64,000 nucleotides of DNA, taken from contig NZ_CP119804.1 of the NCBI RefSeq assembly GCF_029338375.1, positions 186,001 to 250,000 of the forward strand, given 5' to 3'. A program made the position numbers and the translations under genes. Shown here piece by piece: positions 51,788-61,114 of the stretch. Positions within the stretch are counted from its first letter, which is position 1, and the number at the start of each line of letters is the position of its first letter. Under the pieces are notes generated by a model. It saw nothing but the letters and a program-made list of their open reading frames with translations. It made no database searches and was not told the DNA's origin. The DNA is from Halorussus lipolyticus. GTDB lineage: Archaea; Halobacteriota; Halobacteria; Halobacteriales; Haladaptataceae.

Positions 51788-53110
51788 ATGCGGTTCGTCA
51801 CCTACGCTCGCCGACGAGAGTGGACGCCGATGCTCGGTTACGGCCTGTTCGTCGGGTTCATGGCGGTCGGGTACTACTACAACGTCACCTTCGTCCAGTT
51901 AGGTCTGCTTGACTTGGGGACGCGGTTGGTGGGCATGACCGAGGAGCAAGTCTCTCTCTGGATGGCCGCGCTCGCTCTCCTGACGCTGTTCGTCGCGGTC
52001 GTTTCCGGAGTCACGATGGACCGGAAGGCGTGGAGTTCCGACCTGCTGGTCAAGTTCCGACTGCTGTTCGGCGTGGTCGCGCTCCAGTTGGTTCTCACGC
52101 TGGTCGCGCCGTGGATTCGGACCGTCCCGGCCTTCGGCGCGTGGATTCTGGCGGGGTCGGTCGCGCTCGGGGTGGGGATTCCGGCGTCGTTCGGCCTCGC
52201 AATCGACCTCGTACCGGTCGAGGACCGAGGGTACGTTTCAGCCGCGATTACGGCGCTGGCGTACTTCACGGCGAACGTCTACCCCCTCGACTGGCAAATC
52301 GAGGTCTTCAGCGCGGTGATGGTGACCGCGATGGTTCCGGGAGTGGCGGCGCTCGGCGTGCTGGCGTCGGGGCGAGTCGGGCCGGTGAATCGCGTCGTAG
52401 CACGACTCGCGGACCAGCACGACGAGTTCGGCGTCGGGCGGTTCTGTCGGGGCGAGTCGGGACCGGTCCGGACCCGGAGTGTCGCGTTCTGGGGGCCCGT
52501 GGTGTTGATGTTCGGGGTGTTTTTCGTGGACAGTCTGGGCTTCCTGCGAATCATCGAGACGCCCTCGTTCGTGCTGAACGCGTGGCAGTCCCCGGAGTTT
52601 TCCGACCACCTCGCCATCGGCGTGGTCCACGTCGCGTCTGCGCTGGTCGCGGGGGTCCTCTACACCAACTTCGAGCGAAACTGGCTGTTCCTGTGGGTGT
52701 TCGGCCTGTTCTCGCTGACCCACCTGTTCTACACGACCGACGTGCGGACCGCGGCGTGGTTCCCGCAGTTGGCGGGTGGCCCGGCATCACCGCTCAACTC
52801 GGCGGTCTACGCCGTGGCGGTCAGTTTCTACACCACGCTCAACTTCGCGCTCTGGCCCGACCTCTCGACGCCGGAGACGATTGGGACTCACACCGCGGTC
52901 GGGGTGGGTCTGGCGGGGTGGCTGGCGACCTTTCTCAGCACGGCGCTGGCGCTCTACTTCGAGACGGCCGAGGTGACGCTCCTGTCGCACCTCAACGTGG
53001 TGAACGCGCTGGCGCTGTTGCTGTTCACGGGGTTGGTGGTGGCAATCTACCTCCGGCGACTGATTTCGGCGGCACGTAGCACGGACCCGAGTTCGGGGGT
53101 GCGTCGCTGA
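51788..53110 (+). CDS. MFS-like membrane transporter
   Basis: 440 residues, about 12 membrane segments, no motif beyond general MFS topology ([80 protein letters not shown] and the C-terminal half [20 protein letters not shown]). A typical MFS signature GxLxDRxGRR is not clear, so substrate class remains open. First gene of a pair: the next gene starts on its last base. Confidence 0.75.
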   Translation: MRFVTYARRREWTPMLGYGLFVGFMAVGYYYNVTFVQLGLLDLGTRLVGMTEEQVSLWMAALALLTLFVAVVSGVTMDRKAWSSDLLVKFRLLFGVVALQLVLTLVAPWIRTVPAFGAWILAGSVALGVGIPASFGLAIDLVPVEDRGYVSAAITALAYFTANVYPLDWQIEVFSAVMVTAMVPGVAALGVLASGRVGPVNRVVARLADQHDEFGVGRFCRGESGPVRTRSVAFWGPVVLMFGVFFVDSLGFLRIIETPSFVLNAWQSPEFSDHLAIGVVHVASALVAGVLYTNFERNWLFLWVFGLFSLTHLFYTTDVRTAAWFPQLAGGPASPLNSAVYAVAVSFYTTLNFALWPDLSTPETIGTHTAVGVGLAGWLATFLSTALALYFETAEVTLLSHLNVVNALALLLFTGLVVAIYLRRLISAARSTDPSSGVRR

Positions 53111-53985
53111 TGGCCGACCCCGCCGAGGTCCTGCCCCTGCTGGTGGTCGTGGTCCTGCTGATGACTGCCAGCGGACAGCATCCCGACCGGATGACGGTCC
53201 ACTTCGACGGCGACCGGCAGGTCACGCAGGTCGAGGAGGTACTGGTCGTGGGCGGCGGACGCGCGACGATTCCGGCGGAAGCGTCCTCCAACGGGACCGT
53301 CTACGTCGTCGGCGGCGAGTTCCGCGTCCGGGGCGAGTTCGACGGCGACGTGACCCAACTCGCGGGCAACGTCTCGGTCGCAGACGGCGGCGGGATTGCC
53401 GGCGAGTTCCAGACCGTCGCCGGCAACGCCTCGATTGCGCCGGGCGCGGCGATTGGGTCGCGCTCGCGGGTCCAGTTCGTCCAGCGCGAGGCGTCGCCGG
53501 TCGCCGATTGGGGCTTTCTGGCCGTGCAGGCGCTGGGCCTCGCCATCGTCGGGGCGCTCCTCACCCGGCGTCGGCCCGAACTCCTGCGCAACGTCGGGGA
53601 CTCCATCGTCCACCACTCGGTCGTTAGCACCGTCGTCGGCGCGTTCACCGGCGCGACGGCCCTCGCGCTGTTCGTCTTCATGGCGTTCACCCTGATTCTG
53701 ATTCCGGTCAGCCTGTTCGGGATGGCCGTGGGCCTGCTGTCGGTCGGATACTCGTCGCTCGCCTACGGCTATCTGGTCGGCCAGAGACTCCCCATCGACC
53801 AGCAGGATTTGTCCGCCGGGGTCGGCACCGCGGCCTTCGTCGTGGGCTTGGATTTGCTCGGTCGGGTGCCCCTCCTCGGCGCTGTCGCTCAGTTCTTGCT
53901 CGTCGTGACCGGCCTCGGCGCGGTGCTAATCACCTACTACGGTTTTCGGGAGTTCGAACCGGCACTATCGAGAGGAGCGGACTAA
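53110..53985 (+). CDS. membrane-anchored bactofilin-like protein
   Basis: 291 residues, starting at ATG 53110, which overlaps the preceding stop by 1 nt (TGATG). A first hydrophobic helix (EVLPLLVVVVLLMTAS) is followed by a short beta-solenoid-like part outside (about 30-125: VLVVGGGRATIPAEASSNGT, VYVVGGEFRVRGEFDGDVTQ, VADGGGIAGEFQTVAGNASI) and then four to five hydrophobic segments. The outer part recalls bactofilin polymer-forming repeats. Probably coexpressed with the transporter. Confidence 0.72.
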   Translation: MADPAEVLPLLVVVVLLMTASGQHPDRMTVHFDGDRQVTQVEEVLVVGGGRATIPAEASSNGTVYVVGGEFRVRGEFDGDVTQLAGNVSVADGGGIAGEFQTVAGNASIAPGAAIGSRSRVQFVQREASPVADWGFLAVQALGLAIVGALLTRRRPELLRNVGDSIVHHSVVSTVVGAFTGATALALFVFMAFTLILIPVSLFGMAVGLLSVGYSSLAYGYLVGQRLPIDQQDLSAGVGTAAFVVGLDLLGRVPLLGAVAQFLLVVTGLGAVLITYYGFREFEPALSRGAD

Positions 53986-53996
53986 GAATCGTATAG

Positions 53997-54044
53997 GTTT
54001 CTCTTAAAAATGTATTTTTATATTTAGCATTCAAAAACAATGCT
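53997..54044 (+). terminator. T-rich hairpin after the bactofilin-like gene
   Basis: AGCATT-CAAAAAC-AATGCT (54026-54044) preceded by TTTCTCTTAAAAATGTATTTTTATATT. T-rich sequence plus stem marks a likely 3' end region. Confidence 0.35.
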
Positions 54045-54189
54045 TAGAGAGCCAATAGCCGTGGGTGGAGAGTCAAGCCGACGCCATCGCAGTTCTGGGT
54101 TCACGCCCACAGTCAGATACCGCAGTTCAGACTCATAGCGATTGACGAACGAGACGACGCTTTTGACGCTTGCCCACGTAACCCAAATC

Positions 54190-54411
54190 GTGAGTCGAAC
54201 ACTGAGCGTTCTCCTGAGTTGGCTGAGTTCGTTCGTCGTTGCGTGTCTCGTCGGAAGCGCCCTCAAAGACCGCCGAACCGGCATCACAGCAGGCCTCGTC
54301 TCTGCGACCATTGCCGCGGCGGTCAGTTGGCTGGCCTACGACATCGTAGACGCCGCCGAGGAGCGACGGGCGACCGAAACCACCCCCGAACCCTTTAGTG
54401 ACGACTCCTAA
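54190..54411 (+). CDS. 73-residue small membrane protein
   Basis: From GTG 54190: a start TLSVLLSWLSSFVVACLVGS with one helix, then charged KDRRTG and a second helix ITAGLVSATIAAAVSWLAYD, ending in an acidic tail. A longer frame from TTG 54142 is possible but less likely. Conserved small membrane proteins of this sort are common in haloarchaea; no function known. Ten bp before the DUF2071 gene. Confidence 0.55.
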   Translation: MSRTLSVLLSWLSSFVVACLVGSALKDRRTGITAGLVSATIAAAVSWLAYDIVDAAEERRATETTPEPFSDDS

Positions 54412-54420
54412 CCTCCGGAT

Positions 54421-55146
54421 ATGCTCACCCTCCACATGGGCTGGCGACACCTGCTGTTCGCCAACTGGCCCGTTCCCGCGGAAATCGTGGCCCCCCGAAT
54501 CCCCGACGCGCTCGACGTGGACACCTACGACGGCGATGCGTGGCTTTCGGTCGTGCCCTACGTCAACGTGGACGTGCGACCGAAACAGCTACCCGCCGGC
54601 ACCGGCGTCCGCCTGCCGGAACTCAACCTGCGGACCTACGTCCGCCCCGACGAGGACCGATTCGGCGACGAGGACCCCGGCGTCTACTTCTTCAGCCTCG
54701 ACGCCGACGGCCTGCCGGGGGTCGGACTGGCGAGCGTCCTCGGCGCGCGCCTCCTCCACGCCCTGCCGTACTACTACGCCGACATCGACTGCGTGGCGAG
54801 GGATGGCTCCATCAGTTTCGAGAGCAGACGCCGCCACCCCGGCGCGCGCCCGGTCCGGTTCCGTGCGACCTACGGGCCGACCGGCGACCGGTTCCGCCCC
54901 AATCCCGGTTCGCTCGCAGAGTTCCTGACCGAACGCTATCGGTTCTACACCGAGGACCCGCGCGGTGGGCTTCGCTACGCCGACATCCGCCACGAGCGGT
55001 GGCCACTCTCAGACGCGACCGCCGAAATCGAGGAGAACACCCTCTTTCGGGCCGACGGGTTCGCCCATCCCGACAGCGAACCCGTCTGCTACTACAGTCC
55101 GGGCGTGGACGTTCTGGCGTCGCCGAACCGGCGACTCGGAAAATGA
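54421..55146 (+). CDS. DUF2071 (YqjF-like) protein
   Basis: 241 residues. Matches the DUF2071 pattern: MGWRHLLFANWPVPAEIVAP, PYVNVDVRPKQLPAGTGVRL, PELNLRTYVRPDEDRFGDED, GVYFFSLDADGLPGVGLASV, ARLLHALPYYYADIDCVARD and LAEFLTERYRFYTEDPRGGL. Widely distributed fold of unknown molecular role. ATG 54421 lies 9 nt after the small membrane gene stop, so likely co-transcribed with it. Confidence 0.85.
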   Translation: MLTLHMGWRHLLFANWPVPAEIVAPRIPDALDVDTYDGDAWLSVVPYVNVDVRPKQLPAGTGVRLPELNLRTYVRPDEDRFGDEDPGVYFFSLDADGLPGVGLASVLGARLLHALPYYYADIDCVARDGSISFESRRRHPGARPVRFRATYGPTGDRFRPNPGSLAEFLTERYRFYTEDPRGGLRYADIRHERWPLSDATAEIEENTLFRADGFAHPDSEPVCYYSPGVDVLASPNRRLGK

Positions 55147-55171
55147 ACCGCAGAGAAAAGCCGAGAAGCGT

Positions 55172-55870
55172 TTACGCCGACGACTCGACGCCGAGTTCGT
55201 CCAGTAGAGTCGTCGCGCCCTCGTGAGACGATTCGGGGCCTCGCGCGGTCACGAGGTCGCCGTCCACTTTCACGCTCACGTCGGAATCGACCTCGGCGTC
55301 CCAGTTGCCGCCCGCGGCTTTCACTTCGTCCTCGACCCAGTAGGGCATCTTCCGGCCGTCGGGAAGCACGTCGTTGTCGTCCACGATGGCCTCGTCCCAC
55401 TCGTTCGGGAACCCGGTCACGTCCCGGCCCGAGGCGATTGGCTCGCCGTCCTCGTCGTCGGCGAACGCCAGTAGGGCGACGGCGTGGCAGACGACCATCG
55501 CCTTACCATCCTCGCCCGAGACGGCCTCGCTGAGCAACTGGCGGGCGTGTTTGTCCTGATTCACGTCCCACTCGGTGCCGTGGCCGCCGGGGAACACCAC
55601 GGCGTCGTAGTCGTCGGCCGAGACGCTGGCGACCGGTTCCGGGTTGTTGAGACGCTCGTCGTTCTCGTGAGCGTCTTTCACGCGCTCGGCGGTCTCCTCG
55701 TCTACGAACTGCTGGTCCGTGTCGGTCGAGGTCGGGTCGAGGACCGGCGGCGACCCGCTCGGCGTAGCGACCGTGATGTCGAATCCCTCCCCGTCGAGCG
55801 TCTGTAGTGGCTCGACGCATTCTTCTCCCCAGTACCCCTCCTCGCTGACGACGAATAGTGCAGAAGGCAT
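55172..55870 (-). CDS. DJ-1/PfpI family protein (Hsp31/glyoxalase III-like)
   Basis: 232 residues. Fold: VVSEEGYWGEECVEPLQTLD, DYDAVVFPGGHGTEWD, then the nucleophile elbow AMVVCHAVALLAFADDEDGE with Cys as nucleophile, and the general acid Glu in EEGYWGEE. The last Gly/His region (VTARGPESSHEGATTLLD) closes the site. Members deglycate proteins or hydrolyse methylglyoxal (glutathione-independent glyoxalase III), or act as chaperones. Convergent with the DUF2071 gene. Confidence 0.85.
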   Translation of the reverse strand: MPSALFVVSEEGYWGEECVEPLQTLDGEGFDITVATPSGSPPVLDPTSTDTDQQFVDEETAERVKDAHENDERLNNPEPVASVSADDYDAVVFPGGHGTEWDVNQDKHARQLLSEAVSGEDGKAMVVCHAVALLAFADDEDGEPIASGRDVTGFPNEWDEAIVDDNDVLPDGRKMPYWVEDEVKAAGGNWDAEVDSDVSVKVDGDLVTARGPESSHEGATTLLDELGVESSA

Positions 55871-55971
55871 GCGTCCGTACTTGGGACGCCTCGCCTAAAC
55901 CCACTTCGCCAATCGACTTTTCCCGGTCGAGTTTCCCGTCTTTTCATCGGTTCGGGACTTCTCGAAAGATT

Positions 55972-57837
55972 TCAGACCGTGCCGGTGTAGTCGAACGTGA
56001 AGTCCAGCATGTCGGCCATCGTGTAGACGCCAGACCCCGCGTCGGAGGTCGGAAGCGTCGGGTCCCACTCCGGTTGGACGACGTGATAGGAACTCGGGTC
56101 GGTCTCGACGAGGCCGACCAGCACCTCGGCGACGATGCGACTGCCGACCGGGCCGAGGTGTTCGCCGTCGGCCAGTTCGTCGGCCTCTCCGAGCGTGTAG
56201 TACCACAGCGGGGCCTCGGTCTCCTCGGACACTTGCTGGCCCGACCCGGCTTGGCCGTTGTAATCGTGGATGAGTTTGTCGAACCCGATTTGCTGGTTCG
56301 ACAGGGGGTCCTCGCCGAGCGCACGGGCGACGGCTTGCCCCGAGGGCAGGTCGAGTCGGCGTCCTCGGACGAGGTTCCGGGATGCCAGCGACGCCGCGAA
56401 GTCCGGACCCTCGGCCATCTGGAAGAACGGCAGGTTCAGCAGTTCGGCCATCAGTTTCGGCTCGATGGGTCGGCTCTGCTCGACTTTCCCCGAGCTATTG
56501 ATGTCGAAGAAGTACCGCCAGTCCACGACGTTATCCGACGAAACCGGCTGGAACCCCGCGCCCAGACTGTTAGCCATATCCTGCCCGAATAGCGGGAGAC
56601 TGCCGGAACTGTCGTTCACGTCGTACTCGCGGCGAATCATCCCGTGGCCGAATCGATAGACCGCCCCGGCGAACTCCACCGGGATGTAGGGTTCGTCGTC
56701 GCGCTCGGTGAGGAAGTATCGGCGCTCGGCCAGCACGTCGCTGAGAACGTCCGTGTCGCAGACCGCGGGCAGGAACTCGTTCAGCACTATCCAGTGGTAG
56801 TGCCAGCGAACCAACTGCTGGGCCTCCTCGAAGACCTCCTCGTCGGGGGCGTCCCGAATTTCGTCCACGACCGCGTTGTGAAACCGGTGGAAGGCGTGCT
56901 GTAACTGCGAGATGACGAGGTTCTCGTCGTTTCGCGGGTCGCCGATGAGCGCCACGCCTTGGGAGTTCCGCGGGAGGTCCTCGAAGTCCCCGGCGTCGTT
57001 CTCGCCGAGGAGGAACTTCTCGGGGTCGTCCATCTCCGAACTCGGGGTCCCCGGCATCGGCGCGCGCTGGTAGAGGAAGGGACTCCCCTCGGGACCCGAC
57101 CCGTACACCGAGTCGAGGTCGAGTCTGGGCGTCCGGAAGTTCCGGAGCGCGTCGGGGTCGTTCTGGCGCGAGAGGCTCGAAAGCGGGTCCAGCGTGATGT
57201 CGTGGTCGATGAACTGCCCGAGGAAGACGATGCCCGAGGACACCGAGATGTCGTCGGACTGCTCGTCCGGGTCGTCGGACTCCTCCATCGGTCCGCCGTC
57301 GCGTCCGACGTGGGCCAGAAACTCCGGCGGGTGGTCGGCGGGACTCAGGTACGGAAATAGCCGACCGAACCGGCCGTGGCCCGGATGACTCGGCGTACGG
57401 GGAACGTTGAGCATCCCGCGCTCGGCCGCCATCCCGTGATGGGGCATCGTCCTCGACATCGGTTTCATCATCGTCTCCATGCTGAACGAGGGCATCCCGC
57501 CGTCGGGAATCGCGGTAGGCGTCGGTCGGTTCGCCGCGCTCCGAGGAGCCTCGATTTCGAGCGTCACGTCGTCGCCGACGCGGGCGGTCTCCTCGGAGAC
57601 GACCTCACCTGCGAGGACCACTTCGACCGTCGCGCGAGTCTCCGGCGAGGCCGCCTCGCCCGGAAGTCCGAGCGAGAATCGGCCGTCGGCGGTCGTTTCG
57701 GTTCGTTCGATTCGTTCGGCGCGTGCTTCGGTGGAGTCGTCTGCAGGGGGCCGCAGATGAACTTCGGCGTTCGGTATCGGGTTTCCGGAGCGGTCTCGGA
57801 CCGCTCCACGTATCTCGGGAGTAGTCATGCCAGTCAC
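55972..57837 (-). CDS. animal-type haem peroxidase with N-terminal repeat domain
   Basis: 621 residues (a start three codons in, ATG 57828, is possible). N-terminal part (about 8-90) resembles a carboxypeptidase-regulatory-like beta domain (VRDRSGNPIPNAEVHLRPP, TTADGRFSLGLPGE). The rest shows the animal haem-peroxidase hallmarks: distal His H212 with acidic D211 in GQFIDHDITLD, calcium site LDLDSVYGSGPEG, catalytic R302 and haem-linking E305 in GDPRNDENLVISQLQHAFHR, and proximal H398 in YRFGHGMIRREY. No signal peptide, so cytoplasmic or non-classically exported. It would oxidise halides or organic compounds with H2O2. Confidence 0.88.
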   Translation of the reverse strand: MTGMTTPEIRGAVRDRSGNPIPNAEVHLRPPADDSTEARAERIERTETTADGRFSLGLPGEAASPETRATVEVVLAGEVVSEETARVGDDVTLEIEAPRSAANRPTPTAIPDGGMPSFSMETMMKPMSRTMPHHGMAAERGMLNVPRTPSHPGHGRFGRLFPYLSPADHPPEFLAHVGRDGGPMEESDDPDEQSDDISVSSGIVFLGQFIDHDITLDPLSSLSRQNDPDALRNFRTPRLDLDSVYGSGPEGSPFLYQRAPMPGTPSSEMDDPEKFLLGENDAGDFEDLPRNSQGVALIGDPRNDENLVISQLQHAFHRFHNAVVDEIRDAPDEEVFEEAQQLVRWHYHWIVLNEFLPAVCDTDVLSDVLAERRYFLTERDDEPYIPVEFAGAVYRFGHGMIRREYDVNDSSGSLPLFGQDMANSLGAGFQPVSSDNVVDWRYFFDINSSGKVEQSRPIEPKLMAELLNLPFFQMAEGPDFAASLASRNLVRGRRLDLPSGQAVARALGEDPLSNQQIGFDKLIHDYNGQAGSGQQVSEETEAPLWYYTLGEADELADGEHLGPVGSRIVAEVLVGLVETDPSSYHVVQPEWDPTLPTSDAGSGVYTMADMLDFTFDYTGTV

Positions 57838-58041
57838 CCAACCAGATAGTTCTACATAATCAATTATTAAGGTATCTCGTCTCGATTGTCATATTGCACG
57901 ACGTTCATGACGAGATTCGGTCAGCTCCGCGGTTCGTTTTCGCGTCTCGACTCCTCGGTTCGACCGTGGTCTCCTCGGCGGTGGCGGGCCGAGACAGGCG
58001 TAAACCACCTATGGTTCGGGGCCGTCAGTAGTCACAACTCG

Positions 58042-58869
58042 ATGGTGGGGGACGAAACCGGTGCGCGGGCGACCGACGAGTCGAGTCGAGAGCGTCCCGA
58101 GCGCCCCGAGCGCCGCGGGACGGCCATCCGACTCGACGGCGTAGGGGTCGATTTCGAGGCGGTTCGGGCCTTGGCCGACGTGGACCTCGACGTGGCCGAA
58201 GGCGAGTTCGTGACGGTCATCGGTCCCTCCGGGTGCGGGAAGACCACGATGCTCCGGACGGTCGGCGGGTTACAGGACCCCACCGAGGGGACGGTCAGAG
58301 TCGAGGGCGACCCGCCGGACCGTGCGAGAGAGGACGGCGAGTTCGGCTTCGTCTTCCAGCGCCACGCCCTCCTCCCGTGGAAGTCGGCGCTCGAAAACGT
58401 GGTCTTCCTCCGGAAGATGGCCGGGAAATCAGCGGACCGCCAGCAGGCCCGCGAGTTGCTGGCGACGGTCGGGTTAGAGGGGTTCGAGGAGGCCCGGCCC
58501 GCCGAACTCTCGGGCGGGATGGCCCAGCGGGTCGCCATCGCTCGGGCGCTCCACCTCGGGGCGTCGGTCCTGCTGATGGACGAACCGTTCGGCGAACTCG
58601 ACGAGTTGACCCGCGAGGAGATGGGCGTCGAGGTCCGGCGGGTGTGGCGCGACCAGCGCAAGACCGTGCTGTTCGTGACCCACAGCGTGCCCGAAGCGGT
58701 CTTCCTCGCCGACAGGTGCGTCGTGATGAGCGCCAATCCCGGCGAAATCGAGGCCGTCTTCGACGTGGAACTGCCCCGGCCCCGCGACGAATCGGTGTAC
58801 GGGACCACCGCCTTTCAGGAGCAGGTCGCGCAGGTCAGAACTGCGCTCCACGAGGGGTACGAACGCTGA
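58042..58869 (+). CDS. ABC transporter ATPase (nitrate/sulfonate/THI5 type)
   Basis: 275 residues from ATG 58042. Walker A VIGPSGCGKTTML, Q-loop FVFQRHALLPWKSALENVVF, signature LSGGMAQRVAIARALHLGAS, Walker B VLLMDEPFGELDELT and switch His FVTHSVPEAVFLADR. Of the NitT/TauT subfamily. First of the pair with the following permease gene (58892). The same import system continues on the minus strand (60.2-62.2 kb). N-terminal 35 residues are charged and variable. Confidence 0.9.
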   Translation: MVGDETGARATDESSRERPERPERRGTAIRLDGVGVDFEAVRALADVDLDVAEGEFVTVIGPSGCGKTTMLRTVGGLQDPTEGTVRVEGDPPDRAREDGEFGFVFQRHALLPWKSALENVVFLRKMAGKSADRQQARELLATVGLEGFEEARPAELSGGMAQRVAIARALHLGASVLLMDEPFGELDELTREEMGVEVRRVWRDQRKTVLFVTHSVPEAVFLADRCVVMSANPGEIEAVFDVELPRPRDESVYGTTAFQEQVAQVRTALHEGYER

Positions 58870-58891
58870 TGGCGGCGTCGTTCCGAGGGCG

Positions 58892-59653
58892 ATGAGTTAC
58901 GCCGACCGCATCCCGGCCGCCGGTCTCTCGCTTCCGATTGGGGCGCTCGCGGTGGGCCTGCTGGCGTGGTGGGCGGTCGTCGCGCTGGCGGGGATTCCGG
59001 CCTACCTGCTTCCGACGCCGGTGGCCGTCGCCGAGCGACTCGCCGACCGGCCGGGCCTCTACCTCCGGAACGGGGCGATTACGCTCCGGCGGATTCTGGT
59101 CGGCGGGGCGATGGGCGTCGTCGGCGGGTTCGGCGTGGCCGCGATTGTGGCCCACTCGACGCTCCTCCGGCGGGCGCTCTCGCCGTATCTGGTGACCGCG
59201 CGGGTCCTCCCGAAAATCGCCGTCGCGCCGCTCCTGCTGGTCTATCTCGGAACCGGGGCGAGGACCGCCTCAGTGTTCGTCGCGCTGGTCGCGTTCTTCC
59301 CGACGTTCGTGAGTTCCGCCTCGGGGTTGGCCGAGACCCCCGACGAGTACCTCGATTTGCTCCGGTCGGTCGAGGCCGGTCCAGTCCGGACCGTCCTGTT
59401 CGTCCGGATTCCGGCCGCGCTCCCCTCGGTGTTCGCCGGTCTCAAGCAGTCGGCGGCCCTCGCGGTGGTCGGCGCGGTAGTCGCCGAGTGGATTCTGACC
59501 GACGCCGGACTTGGGTATCTGGTCCTCATCGGCGCGGAGAACGTCCAGACCGACATGGTGCTGGCCGCTGTCGCGGTGCTGTTCGCCGAGGGGATGGCGG
59601 TCTACGGCGCGGTGGTCGCAGTCGAAAATCGGGTTTCGTGGCGACTCGACTAA
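58892..59653 (+). CDS. ABC transporter permease 1 (NitT/TauT type)
   Basis: 253 residues, six membrane segments. Binding-protein-dependent permease: LSLPIGALAVGLLAWWAVVA, ILVGGAMGVVGGFGVAAIVA, and the EAA loop TPDEYLDLLRSVEAGPVRTV followed by LFVRIPAALPSVFAGLKQSA. Only 22 bp separate it from the ATPase gene; likely cotranscribed. It is related to permease 2 at 60.3-61.1 kb, suggesting a heteromeric channel. Confidence 0.88.
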   Translation: MSYADRIPAAGLSLPIGALAVGLLAWWAVVALAGIPAYLLPTPVAVAERLADRPGLYLRNGAITLRRILVGGAMGVVGGFGVAAIVAHSTLLRRALSPYLVTARVLPKIAVAPLLLVYLGTGARTASVFVALVAFFPTFVSSASGLAETPDEYLDLLRSVEAGPVRTVLFVRIPAALPSVFAGLKQSAALAVVGAVVAEWILTDAGLGYLVLIGAENVQTDMVLAAVAVLFAEGMAVYGAVVAVENRVSWRLD

Positions 59654-59680
59654 GGAATTGTATCGTTGTCCGAAGAACAT

Positions 59681-59719
59681 CTTAAAGACGCTTAGACATC
59701 TAACAATCTGTCTTTTAAG
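59681..59719. promoter_or_regulatory. inverted repeat downstream of permease 1
   Basis: CTTAAAGAC (59681-59689) and GTCTTTTAAG (59710-59719), one bulged base, separated by 20 nt containing GCTTAGACATCTAACAATCT. Between permease 1 and the flavoprotein gene; could be a terminator or an operator. Confidence 0.35.
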
Positions 59720-59814
59720 AATGTGGATATTGCTTTCGGGCAGGACCCTCCCGTCGCCAGCGCGCAACGCCGCGCCCCCAAGCCGTTTTCTCTCCCGGCG
59801 TCGTAGCGCCACGC

Positions 59815-60261
59815 ATGGAAGGGCTTCGGTGGGTGCAACTGAGCGAACAGGAACTGGACGATTTTCTCGGAGACGGCGGCACGGGGACCCTCTCGTTCTC
59901 GACCGAAATCGAGGAGCCACCCTTCTCCCTGCCCGTCTCCTACGGCTACGACGGCGACGGGCACCTCTACTTCCGTCTCGCCTTCCCGGACGGGAGCAGG
60001 AAGGCGGGCCTCCTCGACAACCCGGTCACGTTCGTCACCCACGCCCGAACCGATGGGCGATGGCGGAGCGTCGTCGCTACCGGCGGACTCGAAGACGTGT
60101 CCGACATGGACTACGATTCGGCCGCGGTGCAGGGGATGTGGGCGGTGGACATCCCGGAGGTGGACGTGTTCGACCGGCCGCCCGAAGAAGTCGAGTTCCG
60201 GCAGTTCCGCCTCAATCCCGAGACGCTGACGGGGCGGAAGGAAGTCGAGTCGGACTCGTAG
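59815..60261 (+). CDS. pyridoxamine 5'-phosphate oxidase-like flavin split-barrel protein
   Basis: 148 residues. Split beta-barrel of the PNPOx/nitroreductase-like kind: WVQLSEQELDDFLGDGGTGT, LSFSTEIEEPPFSLPVSYGY, DGHLYFRLAFPDGSRKAGLL, DNPVTFVTHARTDGRWRSVV. Binds FMN or a related flavin; often called general stress or pyridoxamine oxidase-related. Placed between the two permease genes of the ABC importer but on the plus strand, so it may belong to a divergent unit. Function unknown. Confidence 0.8.
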   Translation: MEGLRWVQLSEQELDDFLGDGGTGTLSFSTEIEEPPFSLPVSYGYDGDGHLYFRLAFPDGSRKAGLLDNPVTFVTHARTDGRWRSVVATGGLEDVSDMDYDSAAVQGMWAVDIPEVDVFDRPPEEVEFRQFRLNPETLTGRKEVESDS

Positions 60262-60265
60262 CGGC

Positions 60266-61114
60266 CTACCCCCAGTCGGCCCGACGCTCGACCAGCGCGG
60301 GCACCAGATAGAACCCGACCCCCAACACCGCCAGCACGCCGAGCGCGGCGACCATCCGGGCGGTCTGCAGTCGCGTCGAGGCCCGAAACACCCGATAGCC
60401 GATACCCGCCTTCAGCGTCAGGAACTCGGCGACCACCGCGCCGACGACGCTCACGGCGGCCGCGATTTGCAGACCGGCGAACGCCTGCGGTGCGGCAGAC
60501 GGGAGGCGAACCCAGAGGTACTGGCTGAGTTCCGAGGCCCCGACCGACCGCGCCAGCGCCACGAACTCCTCGGGAGTCGCGGACAACCCCTGATACGTCG
60601 CTATCGTCACCGGGAAGACGGCCAGCGTGCCGGCGAGCAAGGCCCGCGCCGGCACCCCGTCGCCGAACCACCGAAAGAGGAGCGGCGCGACTGCGACGAC
60701 GGGGACCACCCGGAGGGCGACCACGTAGGGTCGGACCACCGCGCGGGTCGTCTCGGACGCCGACATCGCCACAGCGAGGACGCCACCGACCAGCGCCCCC
60801 GCCACCAGTCCACTCCCGGCGGTCAGCGCCGTGACGCCGGCGGCCTCGACCAGTTCGGGCCAATTCTCGGCGAGCGCCCCGGCCACGTCGCCCGGACTCG
60901 GGAAGACCACGCTCGGGACTTCGGCGGTCCGGGCAGTCGCCCACCACCCGACGACGAGGACTACTGCCACACCAACCGGCGGGACAGCCCGCCCGACGAA
61001 CGCGGATGCGGACTCGGTGAGGGACCGCGAACCGGACGCTCGCGCCGGAGTGGTGTTCGGTCCGCTCGCATCCGACCGGCCCGCGCCGGACGCCGGCGAC
61101 CCCGGTTTGGCCAT
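60266..61114 (-). CDS. ABC transporter permease 2 (NitT/TauT type)
   Basis: 282 residues, six membrane segments after a basic/Pro-rich lead. VPPVGVAVVLVVGWWATART, GLVAGALVGGVLAVAMSASE and the EAA loop TPEEFVALARSVGASELSQY leading to LWVRLPSAAPQAFAGLQIAA. It is downstream of the binding-protein gene (overlap of 1 nt at 61114), so both are in one operon on the minus strand. Similar but clearly distinct from permease 1. Confidence 0.88.
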   Translation of the reverse strand: MAKPGSPASGAGRSDASGPNTTPARASGSRSLTESASAFVGRAVPPVGVAVVLVVGWWATARTAEVPSVVFPSPGDVAGALAENWPELVEAAGVTALTAGSGLVAGALVGGVLAVAMSASETTRAVVRPYVVALRVVPVVAVAPLLFRWFGDGVPARALLAGTLAVFPVTIATYQGLSATPEEFVALARSVGASELSQYLWVRLPSAAPQAFAGLQIAAAVSVVGAVVAEFLTLKAGIGYRVFRASTRLQTARMVAALGVLAVLGVGFYLVPALVERRADWG

